Below, in pieces: positions 17,139 through 25,950 of a DNA stretch of 64,000 nucleotides. Each line of letters starts with the position of its first letter. The first letter of the stretch is position 1. This DNA is from CAJMNU01 sp905214855 (GTDB lineage Bacteria > Bacillota > Clostridia > Lachnospirales > Lachnospiraceae): NCBI GenBank assembly GCA_937890595.1, contig CALADM010000016.1, positions 37,600-101,599 on the forward strand. The letters are read 5' to 3'. The notes beneath the pieces were generated by a model, which was not told the origin of the DNA, ran no database searches, and saw only the letters and a program-made list of their open reading frames with translations. The position numbers and the translations under genes were made by a program.

Positions 17139-18137
17139 TTACTGATCCTCTTCCAGAACTTTATTGGCTTCCAATGCCTGCTGCTTCGCCCATAATCTCT
17201 GTTTTTTTCTGCGTTTCCGATACATATCTTTCTGTTTTTCGCGTATCTCTTCTGCACCTTGTTCATCTGTAAAATGCAGGGTTTTCACAGCAAATACCTT
17301 CTCATCTTCTGATTTTCTTAACTTGATCCTTCCACGCAGGTAACCATGTTCTGGACAGTATGCCAACGCAAAATAAGGTTTTCCATTCCAGCTAAACCAA
17401 TGTATTTTCTTACGCAGACGTTTCTTACAATACCAACATTCCATACAGGTCACTGTTCTGTCTTTCAAAAGTTCTTCTTTGGTATCATAGGTTCTTGAAA
17501 CAAATTCGATCTCATTGTCCCTCTGTATCAAGACTTCCTCTCCGGATTTTTGTGGAGGTCTATAAAAATCTACTGAAAACTGTCCTTTCACGCTCTCCAT
17601 ATCCATCTCTCTCATAACAAGGGCAGTATAATATGCATCATCCTGTGCCCGATGGAATGGACGCCTCTGGGAAATATTCCGTTCTTTCACAGCATTATCA
17701 AGAGCCAACATCCCTGTTCCGCCTTTATATAATACACTATAGAGTTTTTGAAGATCATAATATAAAAGTGGTCGGGCAAATGGAATCTCCAGTCCATAAA
17801 AACGGATATTTCTCTGCAGTTCTGTCAGATCCATAGAACCCCAAGTGCAAAAAATATAATCTTCCCCACACCACTTAAAAAACTCGCGGATACATTTTTT
17901 AAATTCACGCCCATTCTGATTCAGCTCTTTGATCGACAGACGGGTCACTTCCTGAGTTTTGTGATGCAGTTTCCGATATACTTTTGGTTTTATTAAAGAG
18001 TTAAACTGCGATACAATATGCATATTTTCATCCAGTTTTACAGCACCAATCTCAATAATTTCGAATGGCATCCCCGACTCTGACTGCTCTTTGCTGATCG
18101 CCTGATTCCACTCCAGATCAATCACGATATACTTCAC
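17139..18137 (-). CDS. DEDDh-type 3'-5' exonuclease with C-terminal Cys-rich segment
   Basis: 332 aa. The N-terminal ~190 residues are an ExoIII/DnaQ fold: D7 and E9 in 'VIDLEWN', an Asp in 'CTWGSMDLTEL', and the final H-x-x-x-D in 'HRAQDDAYYTALV', giving the DEDDh set for two-metal RNA or DNA 3' trimming. Beyond this a segment with C-M-E-C-W-Y-C and Y-C-P-E-H resembles a zinc-binding knuckle, and the tail is strongly basic. I placed the start at GTG 18137, because AGAGGTGAG lies just upstream; the ATG at 18200 has no such site. Nucleic-acid target unknown. Similar to KapD-like exonucleases. Confidence 0.82.
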   Translation of the reverse strand: MKYIVIDLEWNQAISKEQSESGMPFEIIEIGAVKLDENMHIVSQFNSLIKPKVYRKLHHKTQEVTRLSIKELNQNGREFKKCIREFFKWCGEDYIFCTWGSMDLTELQRNIRFYGLEIPFARPLLYYDLQKLYSVLYKGGTGMLALDNAVKERNISQRRPFHRAQDDAYYTALVMREMDMESVKGQFSVDFYRPPQKSGEEVLIQRDNEIEFVSRTYDTKEELLKDRTVTCMECWYCKKRLRKKIHWFSWNGKPYFALAYCPEHGYLRGRIKLRKSEDEKVFAVKTLHFTDEQGAEEIREKQKDMYRKRRKKQRLWAKQQALEANKVLEEDQ

Positions 18138-18240
18138 GCTTTTCTCACCTCTCATTTCCCATATATGTTTTACTTTAGATATCAGAGAATAGCATATCAC
18201 AAAACTACATCTGAGTGAAGTATCACACTACAAAAATCTT

Positions 18241-18300
18241 ACAAAAAGAGATTCGGAAAAAACCAGTATACTGTTCTGGATCTTATTTTTCCGAATCTCT
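18241..18300 (-). terminator. Terminator downstream of feoAB
   Basis: A perfect 15-bp inverted repeat, AGAGATTCGGAAAAA (18247-18261) against TTTTTCCGAATCTCT (18286-18300), has a further CCAG/CTGG pairing in the loop. On the minus strand it is followed by CTTTTTGT. Confidence 0.8.
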
Positions 18301-18310
18301 CAATTTCTCA

Positions 18311-18395
18311 ATTACATTATCTTTTTTATTACACTATCCTTCTATTGCATTATCTCTCTATTACATTATCTTTCTATTACTTTCTATCACTTTCT
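18311..18395. repeat. Degenerate ~16-bp tandem repeat downstream of feoAB
   Basis: Four imperfect copies of ATTACATTATCTTTCT (18311-18375), then two shortened copies (ATTACTTTCT, ATCACTTTCT). It occupies most of the gap between the feoAB stop and its terminator. Confidence 0.85.
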
Positions 18396-18432
18396 ATGAT
18401 CTTATAATCTTGTAAAATTATATTCTTGCAAA

Positions 18433-20763
18433 CTATAAAAAGAGTGCAACTTGATAAACAACCAAAGACATGATCCACGCAATCGCACATTGACCGACCA
18501 CCATTGCAATCGCCCATTTTCCGCCTAATTCCCGCTTAACAGCGGCAATGGCAGCCACACAAGGAGTATATAACAGGCAAAATACAAGAAGAGCAGATGC
18601 TCCCGGAATTGTTAAACTTGCCTGTAGTGCTTCTACACTTCCAAATAAAACAGTCAGGGAAGAAACCACACTTTCTTTTGCCAAAAATCCTGAGATCAAA
18701 GCTGTCACAATTCTCCAGTCACCAAAACCAACTGGGACAAAAATAGGAGCAAGAACACCTGCTGCCATTGCAAGAATACTTTCCTGTGAATCTTCAACCA
18801 TGTTCAATCCCATATCAAAATTCTGAAGGAACCATATTGCGATACTTGCCAAAAAAATTACAGTAAATGCTCTCTGTAAGAAATCTTTTGCTTTATCCCA
18901 CAACAAATGACCTACATTAGACGCTCCCGGCATACGATAATTTGGAAGCTCCATAACAAATGGAACTGCTTCTCCCTTAAAGGCTGTCTTCTTAAAGATC
19001 ATTGCCATAAGAATTCCCATAAGAATTCCAAATACATACAGTCCGATCATAACCAATGCCCCATTATTGGGGAAGAATGCTGCTGTAAAGAATGCATAAA
19101 TGGGTAATTTCGCTGTACAACTCATAAATGGTGTCAAAAGGATCGTCATTTTTCTATCACGTTCTGATGGGAGTGTGCGACTTGCCATAACTCCCGGAAC
19201 GGTACATCCAAATCCAATCAGCATCGGAACAATACTTCTTCCAGAAAGTCCAAGTTTCCTGAGCAGCTTATCCATGATAAAAGCGACACGTGCCATATAC
19301 CCACTGTCCTCTAAAAGTGATAAGAAAAAGAACAGTGTCACAATGATCGGCAGGAAACTCAGCACACCGCCCACACCATTAAATACACCATCAATGATCA
19401 AAGAGCGTATCACATCATTTACATGTGCTGCCTGCATGGCACTGTCTGCCATCTCAGTCAATGCTGTGATCCCATTTTCCAGAATCCCCTGTAAAAACGC
19501 TCCAATGACATTAAAAGTCAGCCAGAACACCAATCCCATAATGCCGATAAAAGCTGGAATCCCAGTATATTTTCCAGTTAAAAAATGATCGATCTTACGG
19601 CTTCGGATCCTTTCCTTGCTCTCTTTAGGCTTGATCACCGTTTCACTACAGACACTCTCTATGTAATCAAAACGCATCTGTGCCACAGCTGCTGCACGAT
19701 CCATTCCGGTTTCTTCCTCAGTTTGAAGAGAAATTTTTTCCAGAATGTTTTTCTCATTGTCTGTCATCTCCAGCTGTTCCAGAATCTTCTGATCTCCCTC
19801 CAGCACCTTACTTGCTGCAAAACGCACTGGTATCTCTGCCCTTTTGGCATGATCCTCGATCAAATGCATGATCGCATGGATACCTCTATGAATCCCCTCA
19901 TCTTTTTTGCAAAAATCAGTTTCCATTGGACATTCCTGATATTTTGCCACATGGATCGCATGACGGATCAACTCTTCAATTCCTTCTCCTTTGGCAGCTG
20001 AGATCGGGATAACCGGAACTCCCAAAGCCACTTCCATATCATTGACCAATACAGAACCATCATTTTCACGCAGTTCATCCATCATATTAAGAGCAACAAC
20101 CATTGGAAATCCCAATTCCAAAAGCTGCATAGTCAAGTAAAGATTTCTCTCAATATTTGTTGCATCCACAATATTGATAATGCCCTTGGGTTTTTCCTTG
20201 ATCACAAACTCTCGTGTTACGATTTCCTCACTGGTATATGGAGACATGGAATAGATACCAGGCAAATCTGTGATCAGGGTATTCTCATGTCCTCTGATCA
20301 CGCCATCTTTTCTATCCACTGTAACACCGGGAAAATTTCCTACATGCTGTTTTGATCCAGTCAACTGATTAAACAATGTTGTTTTACCACAGTTCTGATT
20401 TCCGACAAGTGCAAAGGTAAGTGTCTCATTATCTGGCAACGGTTTTTCTTCTTTCCGGTTATGGAATTTTCCTCCCTCACCATAACCTGGATGATGTTTC
20501 TCTGCTTTTACTTCCTTTCTCTTAACCTCTGCGGGTTTATGTACCCCGCTGACTTCAATATTATTTGCATCTTCCAAACGGATGGTCAGCTCATAGCCAT
20601 GGATCCGAAGTTCTATTGGATCTCCCATCGGTGCATATTTTACTACTGTCACTTCCGTCCCCTGTATCAATCCCATATCCAAGAAATGCTGGCGCAGAGC
20701 GCCGCTTCCTCCTACGGAAAGTATAGTGGCCGTATTTCCAATCTGCAGCTCACTCAGTCTCAT
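18433..20763 (-). CDS. feoB: FeoA-FeoB fusion, ferrous iron transporter
   Basis: 776 aa. Residues 1-75 form an SH3-like FeoA domain; after a charged His/Lys-rich linker the FeoB GTPase begins, with G1 GNQNCGKT at 121-128, G2 'NFPGVTVD', G3 'DLPGIYSM', G4 N-M-M-D and G5 S-A-A-K. The C-terminal half has two Gate (nucleoside-recognition-like) domains and a FeoB_C core spanning the membrane, with Cys residues in 'GFGCTVPG' and 'LLYTPCVAAI'. It imports Fe2+ under anaerobic conditions. AAAGGAG precedes ATG 20763. Fusion of FeoA to FeoB is known in Clostridia and Bacteroides; here no FeoC gene follows. Confidence 0.95.
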   Translation of the reverse strand: MRLSELQIGNTATILSVGGSGALRQHFLDMGLIQGTEVTVVKYAPMGDPIELRIHGYELTIRLEDANNIEVSGVHKPAEVKRKEVKAEKHHPGYGEGGKFHNRKEEKPLPDNETLTFALVGNQNCGKTTLFNQLTGSKQHVGNFPGVTVDRKDGVIRGHENTLITDLPGIYSMSPYTSEEIVTREFVIKEKPKGIINIVDATNIERNLYLTMQLLELGFPMVVALNMMDELRENDGSVLVNDMEVALGVPVIPISAAKGEGIEELIRHAIHVAKYQECPMETDFCKKDEGIHRGIHAIMHLIEDHAKRAEIPVRFAASKVLEGDQKILEQLEMTDNEKNILEKISLQTEEETGMDRAAAVAQMRFDYIESVCSETVIKPKESKERIRSRKIDHFLTGKYTGIPAFIGIMGLVFWLTFNVIGAFLQGILENGITALTEMADSAMQAAHVNDVIRSLIIDGVFNGVGGVLSFLPIIVTLFFFLSLLEDSGYMARVAFIMDKLLRKLGLSGRSIVPMLIGFGCTVPGVMASRTLPSERDRKMTILLTPFMSCTAKLPIYAFFTAAFFPNNGALVMIGLYVFGILMGILMAMIFKKTAFKGEAVPFVMELPNYRMPGASNVGHLLWDKAKDFLQRAFTVIFLASIAIWFLQNFDMGLNMVEDSQESILAMAAGVLAPIFVPVGFGDWRIVTALISGFLAKESVVSSLTVLFGSVEALQASLTIPGASALLVFCLLYTPCVAAIAAVKRELGGKWAIAMVVGQCAIAWIMSLVVYQVALFL

Positions 20764-20873
20764 CCTTTTCTCCTTTTTGTGTCTTATTTCTTGTTACGCT
20801 ATATCCTATGAAAAAAACACATTTTTCATCTTAGTCTCATAGCAGCGCATTAGTTGCGTCTAACTCATTAGGA

Positions 20874-20907
20874 AAAGAGCAGCAACGGCATATACTATAC
20901 CGTTGCT
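20874..20907 (-). terminator. Probable terminator after the ArsR-like gene
   Basis: AGCAACGG (20881-20888) pairs with CCGTTGCT (20900-20907); on the minus strand it is followed by GCTCTTTTCC. It would separate the regulator gene from feoAB. The T-run is short. Confidence 0.5.
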
Positions 20908-20994
20908 TATACCCTTTGTTATTATACCGCATTTTTTTATCTGTGCAATATATTTTCCAGCAAAATCTTATTATTTTTGCCTTATTTCATCCCT

Positions 20995-21053
20995 TGTCTC
21001 AAATCTTATTTTACCCCTTATCTCAAACCTTATCTCAAATCTCATCTCTCTTG
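20995..21053. repeat. Short degenerate repeats at the arsR-like 3' end
   Basis: CTTATCTCAAA-type units occur about four times (CTTGTCTCAAAT, CTTATCTCAAAC, CTTATCTCAAAT and a partial copy). The stop codon of the ArsR-like gene falls inside the array, so repeat changes could move its C-terminus. Confidence 0.6.
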
Positions 21054-21331
21054 ATATATTCTTTTATGTCCTGAAGCATTGGCTCAATTGTCTTATCACA
21101 AATCTGATACACGATCATCCGCCCTTCCCGTCTGCATGAAACCAGATGGTACTTCTTTAATAAGTTAAGTTGATGAGAAATGGATGATTGTGTAACATTC
21201 ATCTCAACAGACAACTCTGTTACACTCTTCTCCCGCTCCAAAAGAAGTAAAAGAATCTGAATTCGACTTGGGGTACTAAGAATCTGAAAAAAATCTGCTA
21301 TCTTTTCTATTCTTCTCTGTTCTCTCTCCAC
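21035..21331 (-). CDS. ArsR/SmtB-family metal-responsive repressor
   Basis: 98 aa. A winged helix-turn-helix with 'LSTPSRIQILLLLL', recognition helix 'VTQSSISHQLNLLKKYHLV' and wing 'RREGRMIVYQI' is typical of ArsR/SmtB repressors, which leave DNA when metal binds. The helix-3 Cys pair (C-x-C in ArsR/CadC) is absent: the place reads 'TELSVEM'. Only two Cys remain, one before the wing and one after it, so the metal site, if any, is atypical. It starts at GTG 21331 after GGGAG. It lies downstream of the P-type ATPase gene in the same direction, and the likely operator is upstream of the HMA gene, so it probably controls that whole cluster. Confidence 0.85.
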   Translation of the reverse strand: MEREQRRIEKIADFFQILSTPSRIQILLLLLEREKSVTELSVEMNVTQSSISHQLNLLKKYHLVSCRREGRMIVYQICDKTIEPMLQDIKEYIKRDEI

Positions 21332-21445
21332 GTTGTTCTCCCACTTCCCTTTTCATTATGATGATATCAGGATCAAAAGGTCAATAAATCCTTCTGCAGA
21401 CTTGTTTGCAGGGGATTTCTAGCCCAACATCTTATGATGAAGCAA

Positions 21446-23329
21446 TTATAGATTATGAACTTTCAGAGTACGAATTGCATTCAAAACAGCAATAATCATA
21501 ACACCTACATCCGCAAAGATCGCAAACCACATATTTGCAATTCCAATTGCTCCAAGAGCAAGACATGCAAATTTAATCACAAGGGCAAATACGATATTTT
21601 GATAAACGATTCCAAGACATTTTCTGGAAATTCTGATCGCCTTAGAAATCTTTAAAGGATCATCATCCATTAATACTACATCTGCTGCCTCAATCGCTGC
21701 ATCCGATCCCATTGCTCCCATTGCGATACCAATATCAGCCCGTGTCAGAACTGGAGCATCATTGATACCATCTCCTACAAATAACAATTTTTCTTTGTCA
21801 TTTTTCTTTTCAATCAGTTCCTCAACCTTTGCTACCTTATCTGCTGGCAGAAGTTCACTGTATACCACATCGATCCCAAGTTCTTTTGCCACCTGATCTG
21901 CCACTTTTTTAGAATCTCCTGTCAGCATGACCGTCTTCTTGACTCCTGCCTTTTTCAGTTTTTCCATTGCTTCTTTAGAATGTGGCTTGATAATATCAGA
22001 AATCACGATATGACCTGCATATTCTCCATCGATTGCCATATGGATGATCGTTCCCACACTATGACAATCCTGATATGCAATTCCCAATTGCTTCATCAAT
22101 TTGTCATTTCCAGCTGCGACTATTTTCCCATCTACTTTAGCAACCACTCCATGTCCACCGATCTCTTCAATATCCGTCACACGATTTCTATCAATCTCTT
22201 TTTTGTATGCCCTCTGTAAACTCTTACTGATCGGATGAGAAGATGCACATTCTGCCAAAGCCGCATACTCCAAAAGTTTTTCGTCCTCCATCTTATTGTG
22301 ATGGATTCCACTCACCTCAAATACACCATGTGTCAGCGTTCCGGTCTTATCAAACACAACATACTTTGTCTTTGATAACGTCTCCATATAATTTGATCCT
22401 TTTATTAATATCCCTTCTTTACTTGCTCCTCCAATACCAGCAAAAAAGCTAAGTGGAATACTGATAACAAGAGCACATGGACAACTGATAACAAGGAATG
22501 TCAATGCACGATACACCCAAACACTCCATTGTCCGCTCTGTCCCATAAGCATCTGGAACAGCGGTGGCAGGACTGCAAGTGCAAGCGCTCCATAACATAC
22601 TGCCGGTGTGTAAATTTTAGCAAATTTGGAAATAAAATTCTCGGACTTAGATTTTCTGGAACTGGAATTTTCAACCAGCTCCAAAATCTTGGACACTGTG
22701 GATTCACCAAATTCTTTTGTCGTTCTGACTTTCAAAAGACCACTCATATTAATACATCCACTGATGATCTCATCGCCTTGTTTTACATCACGGGGAAGAC
22801 TTTCACCAGTCAAAGCACTTGTATTCAAACTGGAATTACCTTCTATAACAATACCATCAATCGGAACTTTCTCTCCAGGCTGTACTACTATAATACTTCC
22901 AATCTCCACCTCATCTGGATCTACTTTTTCCAACTGTCCATTTTGCTCAATATTCGCATAATCTGGACGGATATCCATTAAAGCACTGATATTTTTACGA
23001 CTCTTTCCTACTGCATAGCTCTGGAACAATTCACCGATCTGATAAAAAAGCATGACTGCAATTGCTTCATTATAATCTCCACTTCTGGAATATATTGCAA
23101 GTGCAAATGCTCCCACCGTCGCTATTGCCATCAAAAAATTCTCATCAAACATCCTTCGGTTTAGAATGCCTTTTCCAGCTTTTTTCAGAATATCATATCC
23201 GATAACCAGATATGCTGCCAGATAAAGGGTAAGTCTAACGATTCCTGTTAATGGTATTAAATTTAATAGTATCACCATCACAGATGCAATAATAATCCGT
23301 ATCAACATCTTTTTCTGTTTCTTATTCAT
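21446..23329 (-). CDS. Heavy-metal P1B-type ATPase (Zn/Cd/Pb exporter, CadA/ZntA-like)
   Basis: 627 aa from the ATG preceded by AAAGGA; the upstream frame extension lacks a ribosome-binding site. The transmembrane metal motif C-P-C is near residue 280 ('ISCPCALVIS'), the phosphorylated Asp is in D-K-T-G-T near 325, followed by 'SSHPIS' and 'GDGINDAP'. The last helix holds an Asp ('FADVGVMIIAVLN'), as in P1B-2 pumps for Zn2+, Cd2+ and Pb2+. There is no N-terminal HMA domain; a separate HMA protein is encoded just upstream. With the ArsR-like gene downstream this is a small metal-efflux operon. Confidence 0.92.
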   Translation of the reverse strand: MNKKQKKMLIRIIIASVMVILLNLIPLTGIVRLTLYLAAYLVIGYDILKKAGKGILNRRMFDENFLMAIATVGAFALAIYSRSGDYNEAIAVMLFYQIGELFQSYAVGKSRKNISALMDIRPDYANIEQNGQLEKVDPDEVEIGSIIVVQPGEKVPIDGIVIEGNSSLNTSALTGESLPRDVKQGDEIISGCINMSGLLKVRTTKEFGESTVSKILELVENSSSRKSKSENFISKFAKIYTPAVCYGALALAVLPPLFQMLMGQSGQWSVWVYRALTFLVISCPCALVISIPLSFFAGIGGASKEGILIKGSNYMETLSKTKYVVFDKTGTLTHGVFEVSGIHHNKMEDEKLLEYAALAECASSHPISKSLQRAYKKEIDRNRVTDIEEIGGHGVVAKVDGKIVAAGNDKLMKQLGIAYQDCHSVGTIIHMAIDGEYAGHIVISDIIKPHSKEAMEKLKKAGVKKTVMLTGDSKKVADQVAKELGIDVVYSELLPADKVAKVEELIEKKNDKEKLLFVGDGINDAPVLTRADIGIAMGAMGSDAAIEAADVVLMDDDPLKISKAIRISRKCLGIVYQNIVFALVIKFACLALGAIGIANMWFAIFADVGVMIIAVLNAIRTLKVHNL

Positions 23330-23360
23330 ACATAAATCCTTTCGTTTGCTGAGATTTTCT

Positions 23361-23400
23361 CCCACTGACTTTAGGCAGTGGGTAGTTAACTACCTCAACC
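23361..23400. other. Hairpin resembling an IS200/IS605-type end
   Basis: CCCACTG-N8-CAGTGGG is followed by GTAGTTAACTAC and CTCAA. Compact hairpins of this kind next to a TCAA-like tetranucleotide occur at the ends of IS200/IS605 elements. No transposase or TnpB remains nearby, so this would be a relic at most. Confidence 0.35.
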
Positions 23401-23594
23401 CCTCTTTTCTCTCTTAACAGATACATTAATGATATATTAACAATACATTGACAGATATATTAACAAATGTGTTAACAAATATATTTTATATCCAAATGTC
23501 TATATAATTCATTATATGCTTATTTATTCATATATTATCCGTACAATACGCTCCACATTATATATAAATATGGAGCGTTTTTCTTACTCTTTAC

Positions 23595-23813
23595 TTACAG
23601 TTCAATTTCACAATCTGGCTCTACCTTTTTACAAGCCTTTAAAACTGCCTGCATAACTGCCTTTGGCTCTGCGCCATCCTCAAATTCCACGATCATCTTC
23701 TGTGTCATAAAGTTTACTACTGCATTTGCAACTCCATCCGTCTTCTTGGTCACATCCTCCATCAGATTTGCACAGTTTGCACAGTCTACTTCAATTTTAT
23801 ATGTTTTCTTCAT
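23595..23813 (-). CDS. Stand-alone HMA-domain metal chaperone
   Basis: 72 aa, one ferredoxin-like heavy-metal-associated domain with the binding motif C11-A-N-C14. It binds a soft or borderline metal and probably hands it to the P1B ATPase encoded next, which lacks its own HMA domain. GGAGG lies eight bases before ATG 23813. A promoter and an ArsR-type inverted repeat are immediately upstream, so it is the first gene of the efflux operon. After 'CANLMED' the domain is a complete, normal-length HMA. Confidence 0.9.
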   Translation of the reverse strand: MKKTYKIEVDCANCANLMEDVTKKTDGVANAVVNFMTQKMIVEFEDGAEPKAVMQAVLKACKKVEPDCEIEL

Positions 23814-23847
23814 GCTCTGTTCCTCCTTGTCTTCTTTCCCTCTCTTG

Positions 23848-23869
23848 TAAACAATTAAGTGATTGTTTA
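23848..23869. promoter_or_regulatory. Likely ArsR/SmtB-type operator
   Basis: An inverted repeat TAAACAAT-N6-ATTGTTTA lies between the promoter and the start of the HMA gene. The TnAACAA/TTGTTnA half-sites resemble operators of SmtB/CzrA-type repressors. Confidence 0.65.
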
Positions 23870-23882
23870 ATCTTATATCTGT

Positions 23883-23911
23883 ATCATATTCTTTTCTCAG
23901 TTAAAAGTCAA
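23883..23911 (-). promoter_or_regulatory. Sigma-A promoter of the HMA/P1B-ATPase operon
   Basis: On the minus strand TTGACT and TATGAT are separated by exactly 17 bp. The expected transcription start is close to 23876, just before the inverted-repeat operator. Confidence 0.8.
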
Positions 23912-23969
23912 TAGGAAATTTTATATTAGTTAAAACTTTTTCCATCTATTTTCTTATCCAATGTATCGT

Positions 23970-24000
23970 CCCCTCTGCTTTGGCTGTGGGGAGTGTCAAC
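23970..24000. other. Second IS200/IS605-end-like hairpin
   Basis: CCCC-T-C-T-GC-N4-GC-T-G-T-GGGG forms an imperfect hairpin followed by AGTGTCAAC. Its layout is like that of the hairpin at 23361. The two flank the HMA gene and its promoter. Confidence 0.3.
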
Positions 24001-24029
24001 TTTACAAGTTCTACTACTTTTAGTATAAT
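24001..24029 (+). promoter_or_regulatory. Promoter of the CDF-like transporter gene
   Basis: TTTACA and TATAAT with a 17-bp spacer. It is divergent from the HMA-operon promoter, about 90 bp away. Confidence 0.75.
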
Positions 24030-24145
24030 TAGCATCATACCAAGTCAGAAATGAGATGATAGTTTGATTGTGTCAAGTTTTATCATATAAACCAATTTCA
24101 AAAGGAGAAAGTCCAATTCTAAATTCAAAGTTGGACAACATATAT

Positions 24146-25036
24146 ATGACAAAAACTGAAAGAAAAGAAAAACAAATTTTAATGATGTCCTTTTTCTCTG
24201 GACTTTTATTTGCCATTGCAGAATTTATCTTCTCCATATACAGCCACTCTCAATCTGCATTGACAGATGCTGTATATGATGCATCAGAACTGGTCTTTAT
24301 TGCCTTGCTCCTGTTTTTGACTCCGTTATTCCATAAACCTGTATCCGAAAAACACCCCTATGGATACTTTCAGGTCGAATCGATATTTGTTATCATCAAA
24401 GGGGTTATGATGCTTTCTGTTACTATGGGTGTTTCCGCAGAAATACTTGACTCTGCTCTATCTGGTGGTAATACAGTAAACAACGCTCAAGTTTCTATAT
24501 TTCAGTGTTGTCTTGGTATTGCAAGTATCATTATTTTTCTATGCATGAAACGCCTCAACCACAACTTATCCTCTCCAACAATCACAACTGAATTATTGGG
24601 CTGGAAACTTGACATTATTTACAGTTTAGGAATGTCCCTTGCCTTCTTTGTTTCTCTGTATCTGGAAAAAACACCTCTGGGTTTTATCACTCCATACTTT
24701 GATCAGATCGTAGCTGTCATTATCATGGTATTCATGCTTCCAGAAAGTGTTAAAGTATTATGGGGTGCAGTAAAAGATATCTTTTTATTCTCCCCAGATC
24801 AGACATTTATAGAAGAAGTCAAGGCAATATGTACTCCCATTCTGGAAGAATATCATTTTTTACCTGTTTTTTTTGATATTACTAAAACAGGTCGTCATGT
24901 GTGGGTGGCTATCTATTTTCGGATTGAAACAGACTCCTTGAAAGTACAGGATTTCTCCAATGCCTTAAATAATCTCAATGAAAAATCACAGGAAAAATTT
25001 CAGGAATGTACTTGCGAACTCATACTAGTCCCTTAA
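24146..25036 (+). CDS. Cation diffusion facilitator-like transporter with divergent metal site
   Basis: 296 aa from ATG 24146, with six membrane segments and a C-terminal cytoplasmic ferredoxin-like domain, the CDF layout. The second helix carries D41-A-V-Y-D45, corresponding to the first half of the usual D-x-x-x-D/H-x-x-x-D site, but the matching motif in helix 5 is 'GWKLDIIYS', so the normal four-ligand site is not complete. The loop 'HPYGYFQVESIFVIIKG' is a typical family feature. The only strong Shine-Dalgarno (AAAGGAGA, 24101-24108) is 39 bases upstream and is followed by a hairpin, GTCCAA...TTGGAC (24111-24136), which may bring it closer to the ATG. Next to a metal-efflux operon, so probably a metal exporter; substrate uncertain. 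Confidence 0.75.
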   Translation: MTKTERKEKQILMMSFFSGLLFAIAEFIFSIYSHSQSALTDAVYDASELVFIALLLFLTPLFHKPVSEKHPYGYFQVESIFVIIKGVMMLSVTMGVSAEILDSALSGGNTVNNAQVSIFQCCLGIASIIIFLCMKRLNHNLSSPTITTELLGWKLDIIYSLGMSLAFFVSLYLEKTPLGFITPYFDQIVAVIIMVFMLPESVKVLWGAVKDIFLFSPDQTFIEEVKAICTPILEEYHFLPVFFDITKTGRHVWVAIYFRIETDSLKVQDFSNALNNLNEKSQEKFQECTCELILVP

Positions 25037-25094
25037 CTTATAATAAGTTTTAAGCTAGTAAAACATACTAAAAATAATGATTTGGGGTGATAAC

Positions 25095-25850
25095 ATGAAT
25101 GAGATCAAAAAAAATTATTATGGTAGTTTATGTACTGAAATGTATGAGATTTTACATGAACAAGCGCCACAAGATGAACTCAATTTTTATCTCTCATATA
25201 CAAAAAAAGATATGAAGATCTTAGAGGCATTATGTGGCAGTGGACGTTTTCTTGTTCCATTTATGGAACAAGGTTTTGATATTTATGGTATGGATCTCTC
25301 TGGTGAAATGTTGAATAAATTAAAAGAAAAAGCGCCTAATGCAAAAATAACACAAGCAGATATTTTAGAGTATACCTCTCAAAACCTGTTCGATTATATT
25401 TTTGTTTCTTCAGGTTCTATCTCTTTATTTACGGATATCTCTTTATGCAAAAAAGTTTTAGAAGCCTTAAAACGCCTGTTAGCGCCAAACGGAAAACTTG
25501 TTTTTGCTGTTGAAACATTGGCAGACCGCTGTCCTGATGATGCAGATTATGAAGTATCTGTCTCTGTAAAAACCAAAGAAGGCTTGGAACTTGTATTAAA
25601 AACAAAGAATTCTTATGATGAACAAAGCCAGACTCAATTCTCTCCTGGTATCTATGAACTTTATGACAAAGAGGAACTTATACAAAGGGAAATGATGGAT
25701 TTCCAAACACATCTATATCGATTTGGCGAAATGGAACAGTATTTAAAAGAACTTGGTTTCCAACAGATCCAAACGTATTCTTCTTTCTCTAAAGAAATTG
25801 CTGTGGATGATTCGTGTGAGATGTTTTTATTTGAATGTACTGCCGTTTAA
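25095..25850 (+). CDS. Class I SAM-dependent methyltransferase
   Basis: 251 aa. The glycine-rich SAM loop is 'ILEALCGSGRFLVPF' (about 42-56), followed by the acidic residue in 'YGMDLSGEML' that contacts the ribose and by 'DYIFVSSGSISLF'. This is the Methyltransf_25-type Rossmann fold. ATG 25095 is chosen over 25077 because GGGGTGAT precedes it. It stands alone between the CDF gene and the IS66 element; the substrate is unknown. Confidence 0.85.
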   Translation: MNEIKKNYYGSLCTEMYEILHEQAPQDELNFYLSYTKKDMKILEALCGSGRFLVPFMEQGFDIYGMDLSGEMLNKLKEKAPNAKITQADILEYTSQNLFDYIFVSSGSISLFTDISLCKKVLEALKRLLAPNGKLVFAVETLADRCPDDADYEVSVSVKTKEGLELVLKTKNSYDEQSQTQFSPGIYELYDKEELIQREMMDFQTHLYRFGEMEQYLKELGFQQIQTYSSFSKEIAVDDSCEMFLFECTAV

Positions 25851-25950
25851 ATACGAATGTTAGAGCTGACCAATCTCCTAACAGTAAGACATTTTTATGT
25901 ACTACTATTTTTTCTTAGAATGTAAACGTCAAACCACTCGCCTTGGCGAA

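Noticed and set aside
18311..18395. Possible CRISPR array
   Set aside because: The 16-bp units are directly adjacent, degenerate and without spacers; no cas gene is present.
19100..20001. Long plus-strand ORFs opposite feoAB
   Set aside because: Antisense shadows of FeoB; they show no domain and no start signals.
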